Shown here piece after piece: positions 17,753 through 20,046 of a stretch of 20,046 nucleotides of DNA. The position numbers and the translations under genes were made by a program. Origin of the DNA: Phoronis australis (Eukaryota; Phoronida; Phoronidae); the NCBI GenBank assembly GCA_002633005.1, contig NMRA01001432.1:1-20046 (forward strand), given 5' to 3'. The notes beneath the pieces are model-generated. The model was not told the DNA's origin. It saw only the letters and a program-made list of their open reading frames with translations, and searched no databases. How positions within the stretch are numbered: the first letter of the stretch is position 1; each line of letters opens with the position of its first letter.

Positions 17753-17889
17753 TATTTTTGAACATTTTGTTACATTCTATGCCATCTATCTGTCTTTCAT
17801 AATAATAAAGATCCCTTAAAGCATATATATACATTGCAGACGATGGGCTTCCTTCAACGTTTCACATTGCTCTTGTTTGTATATTAAAG
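17753..17889. other. interval before candidate exon C
   Basis: AT-rich, ending TTGTATATTAAAG, which could act as a weak acceptor. An alternative acceptor, ATACATTGCAG, ends at 17839 and would lengthen exon C by 50 bp. Confidence 0.3.
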
Positions 17890-18012
17890 AATTCAAGCGA
17901 AAAAGAGGAAAACAGAGATACAGTAGGTGTAACAGTGCTCAACCCACCAACGATGCGAAAGAACATACTGTTTATCCTGATGTGGAAGAACTTGACGACA
18001 TGGAGGGTCAAT
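17890..18012 (+). CDS. candidate exon C, tail-like, frame uncertain
   Basis: The 123-bp interval ends at a good donor (CAAT|GTAAGC at 18013). In one frame, entered in phase 1, it reads FKRKRGKQRYSRCNSAQ, then KEHTVYPDVEELDDMEGQ: a basic stretch followed by an acidic end, as in a cytoplasmic tail just after a membrane span. TVYPDV fits the TxYxx[VI] pattern of tyrosine switch motifs. A second frame is also open across it, reading NSSEKEENRDTVGVTVLN and onward, so the frame is not settled. Exon B ends in phase 0 and exon C would start in phase 1, so they cannot join directly. No membrane segment is visible nearby. Family unknown. Confidence 0.35.
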
Positions 18013-18075
18013 GTAAGCACCGTGTAGTATATAAATATGTTTAATGTCTCTATTGATGATTGTACATGGCCTGCT

Positions 18076-18147
18076 GCTGCCGTGGATGTCAAGGCTCATC
18101 ATGGCATTGTTATCAATTGGGCTGTCGTGGGTGTCAAAGCTCAATGG
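18076..18147 (+). repeat. 45-bp partial tandem repeat, two copies
   Basis: GCTGCCGTGGATGTCAAGG at 18076 and GCTGTCGTGGGTGTCAAAG at 18121 start two copies 45 bp apart. The period is a multiple of three and a plus frame is open across both (AAVDVKAHHG / AVVGVKAQWE), but nothing else supports coding. Confidence 0.6.
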
Positions 18148-19627
18148 GAACAGTGTTGTCTCAGAACACCAACATATACACCAGTAGTATTAAGATACCG
18201 TGGGTTTTTGTACACCCTGTGACCAGGGCTGTCGCTTAATAAGATAGTGGTGACTTAGTAAACATGGTATTACCTGGTCAAAACCGTTGTGGTTGGATAC
18301 GTAATGTGATGTAATTAATGTTCAATTCACAACGGAAATATTCAATAACTGAGCTTCACATACATATGTGTTTCCCATGAAAAATAATCATTTATTAGCT
18401 GACATACATGTACGATGTCAACCTCTTCTGGAAACAAATTACTTGTGGTCTCATGAGTGCAGAGATGTGTTTGCACTGGCGTACCACGGGGAAGTGTTTA
18501 GGCCCTGGTGTACCAACGGGAAGTGTGTATGACGGGACCACATTTACACTTCCTCAATCAATCATGCTAGTTTGTTTGCATAAAGTGCTACTTGTTGAGA
18601 ATTCGACCAGCCAATCTTAAACGCCGTGTAAAGAAGTTTACCGAGGGAAATTAAGTGATACCTGATTGCTGGCTGCCTCCTAGCGGCACGCAGGGAACCA
18701 GCTACTCACCTGCTACAGCCCTTTGAATCGTGCGGTTGCGCTCCCTTGTGACACTCTAGATCGGCTAGTGGACTAGAAATGAGTCAGTTGTCGACAGCCA
18801 AAACCGAGCTGGTCAAAACATAACGAAGTCTAACCACCGTTGAAGTTTGAATTTCCAGAGTGTTTTGGTGCATTGTCGCGATCATGATAGACAAATTAGT
18901 TTACTGTATATTTTTGGATCAACTACGATTAAATCCATAGATCGAACTCATGTGGTTGATTATTGTGTCTTGTAGGCTCTATGTGACTTTCTACGTTCTT
19001 TTAAAATGAGTCTGTATTGTTGTCTTTACTGTGCGTTATCATCTTTGATCTGAACAGTCTACAGTTTTAAGATTTATACTTTAGTTTCACACAGCTTGGC
19101 TTATAATTTCGAGCATTACAATACATTTGTTTAACTCTAGTTCCTTTGTTGTTTAAATCTCTTCCGACGAACCACCTCCTAATAGCTAACCCGCATTTTC
19201 CCTTGCATCACACCCAGCAAGAAACTTGGTTTACCGAACGTTTCCCATTCAAGTGTGCTTGCGGTCAGGTTTAAGCTGTTAGCAGGCATCCATCGATCTG
19301 AGTTCCTCTAGACTAGCTGGCTGACTTTAGAAATTAACAACAGACGGAACTTTTTGTTTTGTAGTGAAACTGCGCGAACAAATTTGTTGTTCAAGTACAA
19401 TTTGCCAGCAGGTAATAATCAAAACCACGCCCCCAAAGTGACAAGTATGGTATCACCAACCACAATAACATGACACTCATACTCAGTCATGGCATTAAAA
19501 CTGCAGATTTCACTCGACTTTATCTATCCAAAATCTTTATTTTGCATTCTACAAGGAATACCATCAAACTTGATATGTAAGCAAGTAGTGACACGTGTTT
19601 GCACAGGTGGAATAAAGCACAAAATAG

Positions 19628-19724
19628 GGACACCCAGCCCTCCACGGGGTTTACAGTGTATACGTCACAAAGCAACAAATAACAAAAAGGAACACCCAGC
19701 CCTCCACGAGGTTTAAACGTCACT
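19628..19724 (+). repeat. 62-bp partial tandem repeat, two copies
   Basis: ACACCCAGCCCTCCACG occurs at 19630 and again at 19692, each followed by GGTTTA and, after a variable gap, CGTCAC. No frame is shared in a meaningful way. Confidence 0.7.
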
Positions 19725-20046
19725 ATGAAAAAATGCATTGCGAAATGATCGAAAAGAAGACATGTGATGTCCCAAGTTGGTTTAACTCTCAGGCTGTACG
19801 ACTCATACTATCAAATGGCTGTACCAGTAAATCGACTTTATCTGTACTTTACTGCTCAACCTTGCTACTTAATTTCAGTTTGTGTTCTTGAAAACATGCC
19901 TGGACCCCTACACTGTCAACTTAAACAGCATACATCTGAAAGAGTGGTGTAAAGGCGGGAACAATATCTGTACGCTTTAGTGTTTTTGACCTTAGTGTGC
20001 CATAAGCGATCACCTAACGCATGCGCAATCTGACCATTCGTCACAG

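Larger units (their letters stand above)
18013..20046. other. 2 kb with no recognisable gene
   Basis: No exon here has both convincing splice sites and a protein signature. Two short tandem repeats are listed separately. Near 18481-18525 the words GTACCACGGGGAAGTGT and GTACCAACGGGAAGTGT form a further partial direct repeat. Minus- and plus-strand frames of 60-83 codons overlap one another and look like chance. Confidence 0.4.

Noticed and set aside
19520-19738. Overlapping plus and minus frames near the 62-bp repeat
   Set aside because: Both come from the tandem repeat and lack splice or motif support.

Overview
This is a stretch of animal nuclear DNA, AT-rich and gene-poor. It has spliceosomal exon signals, a THAP zinc-finger exon, eukaryotic DNA transposons and degenerate tandem repeats. 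There is no operon structure and no long ORF. The transposon-protein styles and the repeat texture (GTCC-rich leaders, frequent ACATGTAC words) suggest a marine invertebrate such as a cephalochordate, hemichordate, echinoderm or mollusc. I cannot name the species.

Layout. 1-790: no recognisable gene, possibly an intron. 796-1040 (minus): an exon encoding a THAP C2CH DNA-binding domain, ending at a GT donor that falls inside an apparent stop codon. 1494-4063: a decayed hAT-type transposon with 16-bp perfect terminal inverted repeats, a 5-bp target-site duplication and a broken transposase fragment at 2530-2736. 4069-7402: no recognisable gene. 7403-7480 and 7910-8092: two candidate phase-0 coding exons on the plus strand. 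The second is duplicated 7 kb downstream at 14921-15126, where it carries a frame-breaking insertion. 8193-8243: a near-perfect hairpin. 8820-10075: a repeat array with a three-module, about 454-bp higher-order period. 10985-11490: noncoding sequence that is homologous to 15300-16310. 11684-14878: a 3.2-kb DNA transposon with roughly 150-bp inverted terminal regions and a TAT target duplication. It contains a two-exon, multiply broken gene that ends in a cysteine-rich tail. 14882-16310: the second copy of the exon-plus-intron segment. 16437-17752: an older, more diverged array built from the same module order as the first. 17890-18012: a candidate tail-like exon of uncertain frame. 18013-20046: mostly unassigned, with two short tandem repeats.

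How it fits together. The plus-strand exons probably belong to one gene, or to a tandem pair of related genes, with very long introns. A segmental duplication copied exon and intron sequence. A transposon later landed between the copies, and the module arrays sit beside or inside them. The THAP exon belongs to a separate minus-strand gene that continues past the left edge. All functional statements for the plus-strand gene are open, because I do not recognise the protein family.
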